From NCBI GenBank assembly GCA_047967505.1, contig CM106538.1: a stretch of 64,000 nt of DNA; one strand, written 5' to 3'. Origin of the DNA: Dipteris shenzhenensis (lineage: Eukaryota > Polypodiophyta > Polypodiopsida > Gleicheniales). The translations under genes were made by a program, and so were the position numbers. Under the pieces are notes generated by a model. It was given only the letters and a program-made list of their open reading frames with translations. It did not search any database and was not told the origin of the DNA. Positions 9,961-21,200 of this stretch are shown one piece after another. Each line of letters begins with the position of its first letter. The stretch's first letter is position 1.

Positions 9961-10604
9961 CCTATCGCTTGCTCCACTTGGATTGCTGTATTCTCGAGTA
10001 CATGCATTCCACTTCAGGTTATAGTTCAAGATGTACATAAGGATGTCCTAGTTTTTTATGTGCATCTGGGAGGCAGGCTATCCAGACCTTCAGATGACAT
10101 CTTGCTAGAGAGAGCATTTCAGCCGGTCAGAATTGTAGGCTATGTGGAGAATGGCCAGCCTTTGGCCACTCTGCATGACCCACTCTGAAGCTTCCCAAAA
10201 TGGGAAGATATTATCAAAAATGCTTCTGCCATGCACAAAATAAGATTAGGAACTAAGGGCTGCAAGCACAATCTTCATGCTTTGGCCAAATTTTTGTAAC
10301 TTGTGCCTAGGTTCACCCCTCTAACACTATGGCCAATATATGAACATACGCTACACATACACTGATGGCCATTTAGATGAGCATGCATGGATTCTCTCGG
10401 GCAGCTTCTGCTAGGAGAGCTGCTTTCCTTAGGGTATGGAGGGGCTCCCCCTTCTTCTCTAAGTCTTCCACAGGGTTGAGGTGGCATTTTCAGCGTCAAC
10501 CTTGGTTATTTGTACCTCTTCTTAAGGAGTCTTTTCATGCATGGCATGATGTATTACCGCCTTGAGCTTGCTCTTGCAGGTTTTATTTATACTTAATGGA
10601 CGTC
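9961..10604 (+). mobile_element. LINE 3' untranslated region and 3' end
   Basis: 9961-10170 is repeated at 12010-12186 and 13130-13165. 10305-10604 is repeated at 5775-6120 and, inverted, at 10603-10985. The end 'tttatttatacttaatggacgtct' lacks a long poly(A). The repeat copies define this as the 3' end of the same LINE family. Confidence 0.65.
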
Positions 10605-10985
10605 TAGAGCAAGCTCAAGGCGGTAATACATCATGCCGTGCATGAGAAAAAGTCCCTCAAGAAGAGATACAAAATAAACAAGGTTGAGGCTGAAAATGCC
10701 ACCTCAACCCTGTGGAAGACTTAGAGAAGAAGGGGGAGGCCCTCCATTCCCTGAGGAAACCAGCCCTCCTAGTGCAAGTTGCCCGAGACAATCCCTCGAT
10801 GCCACATGGCTATCAATGTATGTATAGTGTCTATCCATATCCTAGCGATAGTGTGAGATGGGTGAACCTGGGATCCATTCAATGCTTCTGTGCACCTGGC
10901 TCTCCATGTATGCCACGCTGATATGCTCACTAGTAAATCCCAAGAAGAGTCCACCGATATGTATATGAGATAACTCCCAATATGC
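10603..10985 (-). mobile_element. LINE 3'-end copy in inverted orientation
   Basis: This is the reverse complement of the family 3' end, starting 'agagcaagctcaaggcggta' at 10603 directly against the plus-strand copy that ends at 10604. The two copies form a head-on inverted repeat of about 300 bp per arm with essentially no spacer. The minus-strand element probably continues to the endonuclease piece at 11430-11840, with the pyrimidine-rich tract in between. Confidence 0.7.
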
Positions 10986-10994
10986 CACATGGCA

Positions 10995-11395
10995 TGAATA
11001 ACTGAGCTGCTGCTCCTCCCCACTCCTCCCTTGCAGCCTTCCCTCCCTCGCAGCCCTCCCTCCTCTCCTCCCTCTCCCTCCCTTGCAGCCCCCTTCCCCT
11101 CCCTCCATCCCCTCCCTCCTCCTCCCTCCCTAGCTGCCCTCCCCCGCCCTTCCCCTCCCCCGCCCTTCTCCGCCCCTCCTACTCGCCCTCTCCCCTGCCC
11201 CCCCCACCCGCCTTCCTCCCACCCCCCATCCTGCCCCCTACCCCCGCCCCCTACCCTGCCCCCATCACTCCCCTTCCCTGCCCCCCCATTCTGCCGCCCT
11301 TCCACCCCCCTTCCCGTACCCTGCCCCCCTTCCACCCCCCTCCTTCCCACCCCACCTCCCACCCCATCTCCTTCCCCACTAAAACGAAACAAGAA
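10995..11395. repeat. C-rich polypyrimidine tract (CCCTCCC/CCCCGCCC)
   Basis: About 400 bp consist mostly of C and T with runs such as CCCTCCCTC and CCCCCCAC; the other strand is a long G/A tract. Long proline- or glycine-rich frames on both strands are low-complexity by-products. Regularly spaced runs of three or more G on the minus strand could form G-quadruplexes. Confidence 0.9.
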
Positions 11396-11429
11396 GGCAT
11401 CCCAGGCTGCTCGAGAGAGGCAATGAATG

Positions 11430-11842
11430 TCACCCTCTCTACCCTTTTTTAATCGGAACACAACTCAACCATGTTGAATTTACCTCCGATCACCCATGAA
11501 TTTGTAATGGGGGCCCAAGAGAGCAGCTCCTTCCACATAGGGACAAGGTCCCCTCTATCATTGGGGGCATAAAGGTTAAGAGAGACAACCTTATGTTCCC
11601 CAATCAAGAGAATAATCCACTAAGCTCTAGAGGGAATGATCACTCCGTGTCCAACAACCAAAGGGAAAAAAGACTGTGAAACTGAAATACAAGTACATCC
11701 CCTAGTGCCCAAGGAAGGTGACCAAAATGTATGACCAAAAAGAAATTTCCATGACTCGACACAATCTCTGGCATCCAGTTTGTACTCCTGAACAAAAAGA
11801 ATATCATTAGGGTCCCCAGTAACACCTAGATGTAGTTGTTTA
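11430..11842 (-). pseudogene. LINE APE-type endonuclease fragment
   Basis: On the minus strand the conceptual product reads NDILFVQEYKLDARDCVESW, then GHTFWSPSLG, IIPSRA and NLYAPNDRGDLVPMWKELL, ending WVIGGKFNMVELCSD. This is the order of an apurinic endonuclease-like LINE domain: the 'Q E' metal-ligand block, the 'YAPN' block and a 'W...GGDFN' block in which D has become K. The usual catalytic Asp of GDFN is therefore lost. It likely belongs to the same minus-strand LINE copy as 10603-10985. Confidence 0.7.
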
Positions 11843-12186
11843 TGAGCATTGCATGCAGTGGTCCAGTTAGGAGAGGGGACTTGCCTCCACTGTGGGTGTG
11901 TAGAAAGCTTTCAAAAAGCTTCCAGAGGATAGGAAAGCTTAGATGAGTCGTCATCTTGGAGGGATTGCATGCAGAATTCAGCAAATCGATGCAGCCTTGC
12001 TAGTGGATTGGATGGAGACAAATGACATGCAATTGCTCCGCTTGGATGGCCGCATTTTCTAGTACGGGCATTCCACTTCAAGTTATTGCAGTTCAAGATG
12101 TACACGAGGATGCCCTAGTTTTTTATGTTGTTTCGGGAGGCAGGCTATCCAGAACTTCGGATCACATCTTGCTAGAGAGAGCATTT
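11843..12186 (+). mobile_element. Second plus-strand LINE fragment (left part)
   Basis: This segment matches 9770-10125 ('gcagtggtccagtt', 'cctccactgtgggtg', 'gatgccctagttttttatg', 'cttgctagagagagcattt'). The match is broken at 12187 by the TRIM and resumes at 13125 ('catttcagccggttaggatt') for about 40 bp before gypsy A sequence returns. Confidence 0.75.
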
Positions 12187-13124
12187 TGTAGGCAGCCGTC
12201 GCATGGCTGCCATGTGTCAAAGGTAGCGCCGACTACGAGGGGTCCCATACCCTCACCTCCTAGCCACGCTATGCCTCCCCACTCCCAGAAAGAGCCGGCT
12301 GGGATATGGGGAGGGTCTCCTAATGCCCTCCTTATATTCCAGGATCTCTCCCATGCTTATGGGATTTCTTTAGGCCCAATTATCCACGTGTCACCTATGT
12401 GTCCCAAGGGCCTCTTAGCCCTCTAATATTTCACACATATTTTCACCAAGGTTCCACCATGAAGGGGTTAGGACCATATCCTTCCAACACCCCCCCCCAT
12501 GGGCCTAACCCCATGAATAAACCAGACCAACCAGCAAACAAACAAACTCTGATCACCCCAATAGGCCGGATCAGACTAATAATGGTGACCACCCACATAG
12601 GGCCGGGTCAACCCTTGAAGTGCTGGACAGATCTTTTTCACAACACGCGAACTGATGCGGTTCATCACTTCCCACGCCAGCTGCCATTAAGCCGTCACAC
12701 CTTTCAAGCCGCCATCACAGTCAAACGGTCAATGTCAGCCGCCACATACACAGTCGTGTAGACGCCCCATGTTCACGCCACAGTCCGCAGGCCAGCCGCC
12801 TGCTCTGATACCATTGTAGGCAACTGTTGCATGGTTGCCATGTGTCAAAGGTAGTGCTGAGTACGAGGGGTCCCATACCCTCGCGTCCTAGCCACGCTAT
12901 GCCTCCCCACTCCAAAAAGAGCCGGCTAGGATATGGGGAGGGTCTCCTAATGCCCTTCTTATATTCCAAGATCTCCATGATCATCCCATGCTTATGGGAT
13001 TTCTTTAGGGCCAATTATCCACGTGTCACTTGCGGGTCCCAAGGGCCTCTTAGCCCTCTAATATTTCACACATATTTTCACCAAGGTTCCACCATGAAGG
13101 GGTTAGGACCATATCCTTCCAACA
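12187..13124 (-). mobile_element. TRIM (miniature LTR retrotransposon), 938 bp, TSD CATTT
   Basis: Two direct repeats of 303 bp (12187-12489) and 310 bp (12815-13124) both begin TGTAGGCA and end CCAACA. They enclose only 325 bp of non-coding DNA. Flanks carry the 5-bp duplication CATTT (12182-12186 and 13125-13129). On the minus strand a primer-binding site TGGTATCAGAGCA (12801-12813, initiator-Met tRNA type) sits one base inside one LTR, and a G-rich polypurine tract (12490-12498) abuts the other. The element is therefore in minus orientation. The size and absence of coding fit a TRIM, which would depend on enzymes from other elements. Confidence 0.92.
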
Positions 13125-13165
13125 CATTTCAGCCGGTTAGGATTGTAGGATATGGGGAGATTGGT

Positions 13166-13800
13166 TCCGACTTTCAGTGGTACATGGATCCTGAACCTTT
13201 AACGTTTGCGCATAAGTAGATTCTATCTCTGAACAAGTTGATCGGCACCTGCATACAGTAGATGTCATCATGGATAACTGCCGTATCAAAAGTGTGTGTG
13301 TTGATGGGGGAGTTGCATGTAATATCATGGTGCCCCGTATCATGAAGAAGTTGAATTTGAAATGCACAAGGCGTTCCTCCACTCGAATCAAGGTAGCAGA
13401 TGGTCGACGTCTCGCCACCCTAGGAGTCATTGAGGATCTGCCCATCACTGTCAATGGGTTGACCACCACCTTCAATTTCTATGTAGTGGACATTGAAGAT
13501 ATAGGCAGGAGTTACCCAGCCATACTCGAGAGACCGTGGTTGAGAAAGAGTGATGCAGTCAACTATTGGAAGACAGGACACATGTCTTTTGGTGCTTCAA
13601 AGGAGAAGATCTCGGTGCAACCAAGTGCCACTAAACTAGAAGAAGAAGAGGAGCAAGATAGTGATACTCGCTCATCCTCGATGTCTAAATCAATGGAATA
13701 TTCAGACGGGGGGGAGGAGTTGTTAGAGGAAGAAGTTTACATGATGGGGGTGTCTCCGACCTCGCCACCCATGGAAAAGGTAACAACTAGTCCTCAATAG
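13166..13800 (+). pseudogene. Gypsy A aspartic protease region
   Basis: The 176-residue open frame 13270-13800 holds VCVDGGVACNIMVPRIMKK, which matches the plant gypsy protease block 'VDGGaxxNxM' with its catalytic Asp in an altered D-G-G setting. It is followed by TRIKVADGRR, LGVIEDLPITVNG, FYVVDI and YPAILERPWLR, the conserved ILGRPWL-type flap and end. The acidic tail (EEEEEQDSD) leads to RT. The protease would cleave Gag-Pol. The frame is open, but its connection to gag is broken by the LINE nest. Between 13130 and 13210 LINE sequence gives way to the element. Confidence 0.75.
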
Positions 13801-14620
13801 CTTGAATTTATGCTTTCCCCAGACCTCACTTCGAGTGAGAAAGATGAGTTTTTAGAAATGTTCAAAGGTTTCCCTGACCTCTTTGCACAACTAGCTACCA
13901 CCACCTTCGCCATGTGACTGCCATAGAACACAAGATAGAGCTAAAGCCTCTAATGCTAAGCCAGTGGCTCAAAAGTATCGAAGATTAGGGCCCCTACAAA
14001 CCCACACTTTGCATCAAAGTTGTAAAAGCTTGTAGAAGCTAGGTTTATTGTTCCGGTCCACAATACTGAATGGGTTTCACTAATGGTAGTCACCCCAAAG
14101 AAAAACAACAAGTGGCGGGTCTACATCGATTATAAGAAACTCAATGCGACCACAAGAGGGACCATCATCCTCTACCCTTTCAAGACCTCATTCTTGAGAA
14201 GGTAAGTGGTCATGAGATGTATACTCTCTGTGATGGTTACTCCGAGTTTTATCAAATTAGAATTGCCGAGGAGGATGTGCTTAAAACCACATTTGCCACA
14301 CCCTAAGGGACGTTTGCATTCAAAGTAATGCCATTTCGCCTGACCAATGCTCTGGCTACTTCAAAGATTTATATAGATGGTGTTTGCTCCTTATTTGGTT
14401 TTCTTGGAGGTGTTTTTAGATGATTTTTGTATATTCTTGGCATGTAAGGAGCACGTCATGAAGGTTAGGTTGGCCTTCCAAAGGGTCAATGATGTGAATG
14501 GCAGCCTCAACCCTGATAAATGCACCATTGGAGCCACTCAAGGGAGGTTACTGGGACATATTGTCTCATGTGAGGGTGTCAAGCCCCCCGAGAAGGTAGA
14601 AGCTATCCTCAAGCTCTCCC
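13801..14620 (+). pseudogene. Gypsy A reverse transcriptase, heavily frameshifted
   Basis: Blocks can be followed across frames: SSEKDEFLEMFKGFPDLFA (N-terminal), ARFIVPVHNTEWVSLMVVTP with KKNNKWRVYIDYKKLNATT (fingers and palm A, about 14035-14155), then VFLDDFCIF (about 14408-14435, the YxDD box as FLDD), NPDKCTIGATQGRLLGHIVS (about 14507-14565) and VKPPEKVEAILKL. There are at least four frame breaks and stops. The order matches Ty3/gypsy RT. Confidence 0.8.
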
Positions 14621-15085
14621 TAGATGCAACCCATGACTATGCTATTAAAAGATGGGGTTGATTTCTCTTGGGATGAGGATTGTGATCATGGGTTTGTACA
14701 AATCAAGAGTGCTCTTGCTTCAAAACCCATTCTATGCAATCTTGATTGGTCAAAGACTTTCTATATTAATCTTGGGTTTGGTGAGCACATTGTGGTGAGT
14801 ATTCTTCTCCAAGGGGAAGATCAGTTCATGTATCCCATTCGATTTGCTTCTCGACAATTGCTTGAAATTGAACAACGCTACTCTGAGGCTGACAAGCATG
14901 CTTGTCTTTAGTGTTTTGTATTAAGAAATTTAAGCATATGTGGCTAGAAATTCCTTCATTATAATCTCTAGCCATGGTCTTACAAAGCAAGTGCTTCAAT
15001 CACCAAATCCCATGGGCCGGTTGGTGAAATGGTTGGCAGTTTTACAAGAATATGATTTTTCTTTCAAAATTGTAAAATGAGGTTG
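14621..15085 (+). pseudogene. Gypsy A pol RNase H
   Basis: The open frame 14624-14911 carries DFSWDEDCDHGFVQIKSALA, PILCNLDWSKTFYINLGFGE, PIRFASRQLLEIEQRYSEAD and KHACL. This is the gypsy RNase H layout with the 'Y...EkE/EaL' helix; the first catalytic Asp position reads N (YINLG). A stop at 14911 and further breaks follow (LVKWLAVLQEYDFSFKIVK at about 15015). No second RNase H lies between this domain and integrase. Confidence 0.75.
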
Positions 15086-16440
15086 TTCCAACTTAAAGAA
15101 TGCTTTGATTGATTTAGAGGAGTGCCTCGATGTAACCCTTGTAACGGCCATACAAGTTGGCGATCCATGGTATGGTGGTATCTACAGGTTTCTGACTGCT
15201 TTCTCCTTTCCTCCAGAAAGTACTAGCTATGAGAGAAAGAAAATCCGTAGAGATAGTAGGCGCTACACTCTCTTTGATGGGGTGTTGTACTGTCAAGGCA
15301 TCCATGGAGTACTAAGACGGGCCATTGATGCAGATGAAGTACCTAAGGTGTTGAAGCATTATCATGATGGATTTTGTGGAGGCCACTATGCCAGTGACTA
15401 TACAGCTAAAAAGATTTTACATGCTATGTACTATTGGCCAACCGTGTTCAAGGATGTCACTATGTATTGCAAAACTTATGAACCATGCCAATTCTTTGGT
15501 AGGAAGGATTTTCGTCCTGGGCAACATCATCTAGTGATTTCCATCCATCCATTTCAGAAGTGGGGGATAGATTTTGTGGGGCCCTTGCCCATGACTGCCC
15601 GCAAAAAGAAGTATCTTTTGGTAGCCACTCAGTATGTCACTAAGTGGGCTAAAGCTATCACCCTCCCTGTTGCAAATGTTAAGGCAGTTTCAAATTTCAT
15701 ATTTGAACGTATCTACACAAGGTTTGGGACACCCATGGAAGTAGTATCTGACCATGGGAGTCCATTCTTAAATGAAGCAGTGGAGTTGCTCACAATGGGT
15801 ATTGATCATCGCACTTCTAGCATCTATTATCCAGCATCCATGGGACAAACGGAGTGGACCAATGGCCTCCTTTGTAAATCCATGGGGGAAATGGCCACAA
15901 GGAACAGGAGCTAGTGGATCAGAAGGTCACTGAAGTTGTGTGGGCTTACAACATCACCCATAAAACATCTACAGGTCACACTCCTTTTGAGTTGGTGTAC
16001 GGTACTGAGGCAATTTTACAACTAGAGATAGAGATTCCGGTTGGCAAAAGAATAGAGGATGATAGAAGATGAAAATGTAGAGGCCAGGTTGGTACAACTT
16101 GAGAAGTTAGATGAAATCCGACGCCTTGCACTACATCAAATAGAGATCCAAAAGAATCGACAAAAGGCCCGCTTGGATGCAAAGATTCTCAAGGGATGGG
16201 AAAGACACTTTGCTGAAGGGGATGTTGTGCTATGCTTTGACAATAGATTAGACTACCAAATGGATAAAAAATTCCTTCCACTGTGGACCGGTCCATACAA
16301 AATCATCAAGGAACATAGAAATGGGTCTGTACAAACTTGTTCAGGAGTTGCATGAGCCATATGGCAAGAAGGTGATCAACAAGTGTTATCTCAAACCCTT
16401 CTTTGTGTGTGATGGTCCCATGCATGGAAATGTTGTGCGT
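15086..16440 (+). pseudogene. Gypsy A integrase, no chromodomain
   Basis: The 269-residue frame 15105-15914 covers an H2C2-type arm (HYHDGFCGGHYASDYTAKKI and, with widened spacing, CKTYEPCQ). The catalytic core follows: WGIDFVGPLP (first Asp), VVSDHGSPF (second Asp) and GQTEWTNG (Glu), so the D-D-E triad is present. A stop and frame changes follow at 15912. The C-terminal part resumes at 16059-16355 (RLVQLEKLDEIRRLALHQIE, WERHFAEGDVVLC, FLPLWTGPYKI), the usual GPY/F module. No chromodomain follows, which points to Athila/Tat rather than chromovirus lineages. Confidence 0.85.
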
Positions 16441-16443
16441 TCG

Positions 16444-16457
16444 CCTGGGGGGGGAAC
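16444..16457 (+). other. Polypurine tract of gypsy A
   Basis: The sequence ctgggggggggaac stands immediately before TGTTATGG, the LTR start. It is the plus-strand primer site for reverse transcription. Confidence 0.75.
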
Positions 16458-16621
16458 TGTTATGGATAAATTTGACCAAGGTAAAAGGCATAAATATGTG
16501 TGTGTGCTTGTATGTGTAGCAATAGTATAATAAAATATGGTGTGCATAGGGCCCAGGGTTGAGGTGGTAGGGCATGACCATGTGCCACCCTTCCATGTAA
16601 GAGGACCCATAAGGTGTGTTT
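16458..16621 (+). repeat. Gypsy A 3' LTR, left part
   Basis: It begins TGTTATGGATAAA after the polypurine tract. At 16621 it is interrupted by a copia insertion, and the LTR continues at 22511. The junction sequence TGTTT is duplicated on the two sides of the copia element. Confidence 0.8.
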
Positions 16622-16776
16622 TGTGGGTGCCTTAACCCCAGTTATGTACAATACTCAAACACATATATAAATGAATGAAAAAGAAGATTAGGGTGGTTCT
16701 GCACCCACCAAACTTGTGTGGCTCTCTGTCTCTCTCTCTCCTTCTTCCGTTCTTGCTTCCGTTGAGAGCACTCTCA
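16622..16776 (+). repeat. Copia 1 5' LTR
   Basis: It starts TGTGGG and ends CTCTCA. It is 155 bp, unusually short for copia, and lacks the 15 bp ggttaaaggtcactg that the 3' LTR has after TGTGGG. It is otherwise identical to the 3' LTR. Confidence 0.92.
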
Positions 16777-16778
16777 AC

Positions 16779-16790
16779 TGGTATCAGAGC
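16779..16790 (+). promoter_or_regulatory. Copia 1 primer-binding site
   Basis: TGGTATCAGAGC, two bases after the LTR, is complementary to the 3' end of plant initiator-Met tRNA, the standard Ty1/copia primer. Confidence 0.92.
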
Positions 16791-18214
16791 CCGGGTGATC
16801 TAGCTGAGCGTGCGTGGATGCTTGAAGCTCAGCAGCTCTGTGGGAGGAAGGAGAAGCTCTGTGGGAAGCTTTGTGGGCGACTTTACTTGCATCCAAGTGT
16901 GCAGAGACCTTGGAGGAACCTTTGGAAAAGTCACTTTGGCTTTGCGAAGTGGTTTTGAGAGCCTGTTAAGAGCTTTCAAAGAAAAAGTCGTTTTTTGAGC
17001 TTTTCCCTGTTCCGTTCGATGACAGAGACTCCATATTGACTTGTAGAGGCAACTATTGCTTGCTTTTGGTGTCCACATTACTTCAGGAGCTTGGAAACAC
17101 CTTCATTCTTGAATCTGGGATCATTTCATTGGATTTCTGACTCACTGTGTCAGTTCCTGCGTTTTTTGCCCGGGTGTTGGAACTCAAGTTTGGAGCAACC
17201 ATTTGCAGATCTGTCAGTTCCGGTGGACTCAGGAGGTCCTAAAACTTCTATGTTGCTCATCATTCGCACTCCGGTGGAGTTTACAGATAGCTATGTTTCC
17301 AAAAACGTTTTTCAGTCCGTGTGTTGGACCCAGTGATTGAGACCACGGTTTCCAAAACCGTCTGTCCCATTGCGTTCCGAACGCCCAAAAACCCCTACCT
17401 GTCAATTCTTGCACGATTCGGTGGAGGATTTTCAGAGTTATAAATCTCTGTGTATTCGATTTCGTCTCTCTGTTATGCATTTTTCATGCTAAGGTTTTGA
17501 AACCTTAGATTTATGCCACATGGCAGTGGATAAGTGTTGACTCCCATTTCTCATTCATCGGTTGGGATTTTGGAGTTCTGGCAGAAGAGAGATATTTGCA
17601 GATTTTCTTGCTGAGTCCGATTATGCAATGGCGCCCATGTTTTGAAGCATCTCAGGTTCTATTTTCAGTAGCGCTCATTACCGTGGGACTATGATTTCTT
17701 GAGCATACCTTATGCAGATCACTCTGGTTGCAGTTTGAGCAGTGTGCGCTCATTCGTGGTATGCATTGGGTTGCAGTGGATGATTTATAGGCCATTTGGA
17801 TGCATTGCGGTCCTTGTTGGATGCGCTGATAGGCCCAAATTGCCTTGTGGGATGCTATTTTTATGGACGCTTTGCACATGGATGCTATTTTATGCTGAGG
17901 GATAGCTTTGAAACATTGCAGGTGATGCAGTGATAGTGCTATGCTCTCTTGGATGAGACATTATTGATTCATATGCCAGTGGACAGTGTTTATGCTTGAA
18001 TCATTTGGCACGTATTGGCATTTTCTTTTGGGCCAGATTTGCTCATATGGATGCATAGTATATGCACATGAGTCAGACGCATCTTTTGATGCTTTGAGCT
18101 TTGAATTTTGGTGATATTTCACACTATTGTGGCATACACATTTGGGTGCACCTGGTATTTGGTGTGATTCTCTCTTGCAGGCACTAGCATTTGGGATTTT
18201 GCTTTATTTGCATC
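16791..18214 (+). other. Copia 1 long untranslated leader
   Basis: About 1.4 kb lie between the PBS and the gag ATG with no conserved domain. Several short frames are present, but none has a recognised product. Recurrent 'ggatgcta/ggatgcat' words occur at 17780-18060. Confidence 0.6.
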
Positions 18215-21200
18215 ATGGCATCCTCTTCCACGTCTGAAAAGGAGTTTTTCAGCATTAAAAAGTTTGATGGGACAAACTTTTCTTTGTGGAAAGAACAAAT
18301 AAGGGATGTGCTTATTCAAAAGAAGCAGATTAAACCCTTGGCAGGGATTGAAGCTAAGCCTGCAAATATGTCTGAGGATGATTGGAATGAGTTGGATGCA
18401 TTAGCAAAGTCTACTATTAGACTTCATCTTGCAGAGTCAGTTTCTTTCACAGTAGTAAATGAGCAGACTACGGAAGATTTGTGGAAGAAACTGTGTGCCA
18501 CTTATGAGAAGGAAACTGCCTCTAATAAAGTTTACCTCATGAAGAGGTTGTTTGAGCTGCAGATGAAGGAAGGGGTCTCCATTGCTTCTCATTTGAATGA
18601 ATTCAATATTATTTTCAGCCAGCTTCAGGCTCAGAAAATGAATTTTGATGCAGAGACTAGGGCAATATTTCTCTTATGTTCATTGCCATCCTCATGGGAT
18701 ACCTTCCGTACAGCTGTCAGTAACTCTGCACCTGGTGGAGTACTGAAATTTGATGATATTGTGGGTAGCTTGTTGGCCGAGGAGATTAGACGGAAGTCTA
18801 TGGATGGCAACAAGTAGGATGCAGCCTTAAATGTGCAAAGGGGCAGATCACAGTTCAGGGGGAAGTCCCAAGAAAGAGGGAAGTCTCGTAGTAAATCCAG
18901 GGCACGGAACATTGAGTGTTACCATTGTGGCAAGAAGGGCCATATGAAAAAGGATTGCTACAAGCTGAAAAGAGAGCAAAAGGATAAGAAAAAGAATGCA
19001 AATTGGGGTGCAAATCAAAAGGAAGAGAGTCCAAGGGAGGACAAAGGAAAAGTGAAGATCGAGGAGATCAATGCAGTCACACATGATAGTGACAATGATG
19101 TTCTCTTCATGTCTACTTTATCTGCAGAGTTGCTTACCACTTCAGATGATGCATATTCCCAGGATTGGATTTTGGATTCTGGTGCTTCATTCCATGTTAC
19201 TCCCCATAGGGAATGGTTCTCCACTTATGACAGTGGAAAGACAGGTTGTGTGCATCTTGGAAATGACTATGCATGTGACATAGTGGGAGCAAGTGACATA
19301 AAGTTTTCTTTTGCAAATGGGTCTGCATTTGTTTTGAAACATGTGAGACATGTGCCTAAGCTGACCAAGAGTCTTATTTCAGTGGGTCAGCTAGATGATG
19401 CTGGTTTTCACACCACTTTTGGCTTTCAGAGTTGGAAAATTCAAAAGGGCTCTATGCTTTTGGCTAGGGGTGCCAAGTGTGGGACTTTGTATCCCTTACA
19501 TGTATCAGGGGTATTTGATCATGTTGTTGCAATAACCGAGCAGCCAAGCACTTCTTTGTGGCATTGCAGGTTGGGGCACATGAGCCAGAATGGAATGAAA
19601 CTCTTATGCCGTTTGGGTTATGTACCGCATTTGAGTTTCTCTGATTTTGAATTTTGTGAGCACTGTCTCTATGGGAAGCAGACTAAATCAGCCCATAAAA
19701 GAAGGGGAAAGAAAGAGTTTGAAATGCTTGATTTGGTGCATTCAGACGTATGTGGTCCCATGCCTACACGATCATTAGGCGGGGCTGAATACTATGTGAC
19801 ATTCATTGATGATGCAACTAGGAAAGTGTGGGCTTATGCTATAGCTCGGAAGAGTGATGTGTTCCAGGTATTTCAGAAATGGTTGGCCTTGGTTGAGAAT
19901 CAGTCAGGTAGAATGCTTAAATGCCTACGGACTGACAATGGTGGAGAGTATCTCTAGACTCATGACTTTCAGCATTTCTGTGATACTCGTGGGATTAAGA
20001 GGGAGCTTACATCCCCTCGTACTCCAGAGCAAAATCCAGTTGCAGAAAAGATGAACCGTACCATTCAAGAAAGGTTGCAATGCATGCTTTCCAATGCAAG
20101 TCTTTCTGGTGGTTTTTGGGCTGAGGCAATGAAGACTGCAGTGCATGTGATCAATAGATCACCTAGCAAGAGTTTGGATGGTGGTATTCCTGAAGAGGCA
20201 TGGAGTGGAAAGAAGCCCTCTTACTCTCATTTACGTATATTTGGGTGTGAGGCATATGCACATGTGCCAAAAGAGCTTCGAAAGAAGCTAGATCCTAAGT
20301 CTAGGAAATGCATCTTTCTAGGTTATGGTGAAAGTGGAGAGATGGGCTATCGTCTCTGGGATCCAGAAGCAAAGAAGATCATACGCAGCCATGATGTGGT
20401 CTTCAATGAGAAGAAGATGCATAAGGCACCCATGAGGGATGTGGAAATGAGGAGAATCACTTTCCAGGATGTGAATCCACCTGCACATGTTGATAGACAG
20501 CAAGCTGTCCATGCACCAAATGTGCAAGAAATGGTACAACCAAGTACTCCCACAGGTATACAATCAAGGGTAGATGATGGATCATCTATTGGTGGAAATG
20601 ATGAGCCAAATGTGGCTGATATGCAAGTGGGACAGCAAGCTGAAATGCCATTGAGAAGATCATCTAGAGTGTCTAGACCGCCTGATAGGTTTGTTCCAGG
20701 GGTAGACTATGTGATGCTTACTGATTGCGGGGAGCCTTATTGCTACAAAGAGGCTATGATGCGTGAGGATCAACGCAAGTGGGAGTATGCTATGCAATCA
20801 GAGATGAGTTCACTTATGAAGAATAAGACTTGGGACTTGGTTTCTTTGCCACATGGAAAGAAAGCATTGCCATGTAAATGGGTCTACAAAATGAAGGTCA
20901 CAGGTGATGATGTGCCTAGGTACAAGGCCCGATTGGTTGCTAAAGGGTTCAAGCAAGAGAAGGGTGTGGACTTTGATGAGATATTCTCTCCGGTTGTGAA
21001 GATGACCACACTTAGATGCATGCTTGGACTAGTGACAGTAGAGGATATGGAGCTTATGCAAATGGATGTCAAGACAGCTTTCTTGCATGGGGATTTGCAT
21101 GAGGAAATTTACATGGTGCAGCCGGAAGGCTTTGAAGAAAAGGGCAAAGAGCATTTAGTTTGCAAGCTGAAGAAGAGTCTCTATGGTCTTAAGCAAGCGC

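Noticed and set aside
11031-11461. Proline-rich (plus) and glycine-rich (minus) long frames
   Set aside because: They lie entirely in the C/T-rich low-complexity tract; open frames follow from composition.
16628-16776. Copia 1 LTR of 149 bp starting TGCC
   Set aside because: That boundary gives no target duplication; starting at TGTGGG gives TGTTT on both sides and explains the length difference by one deletion.
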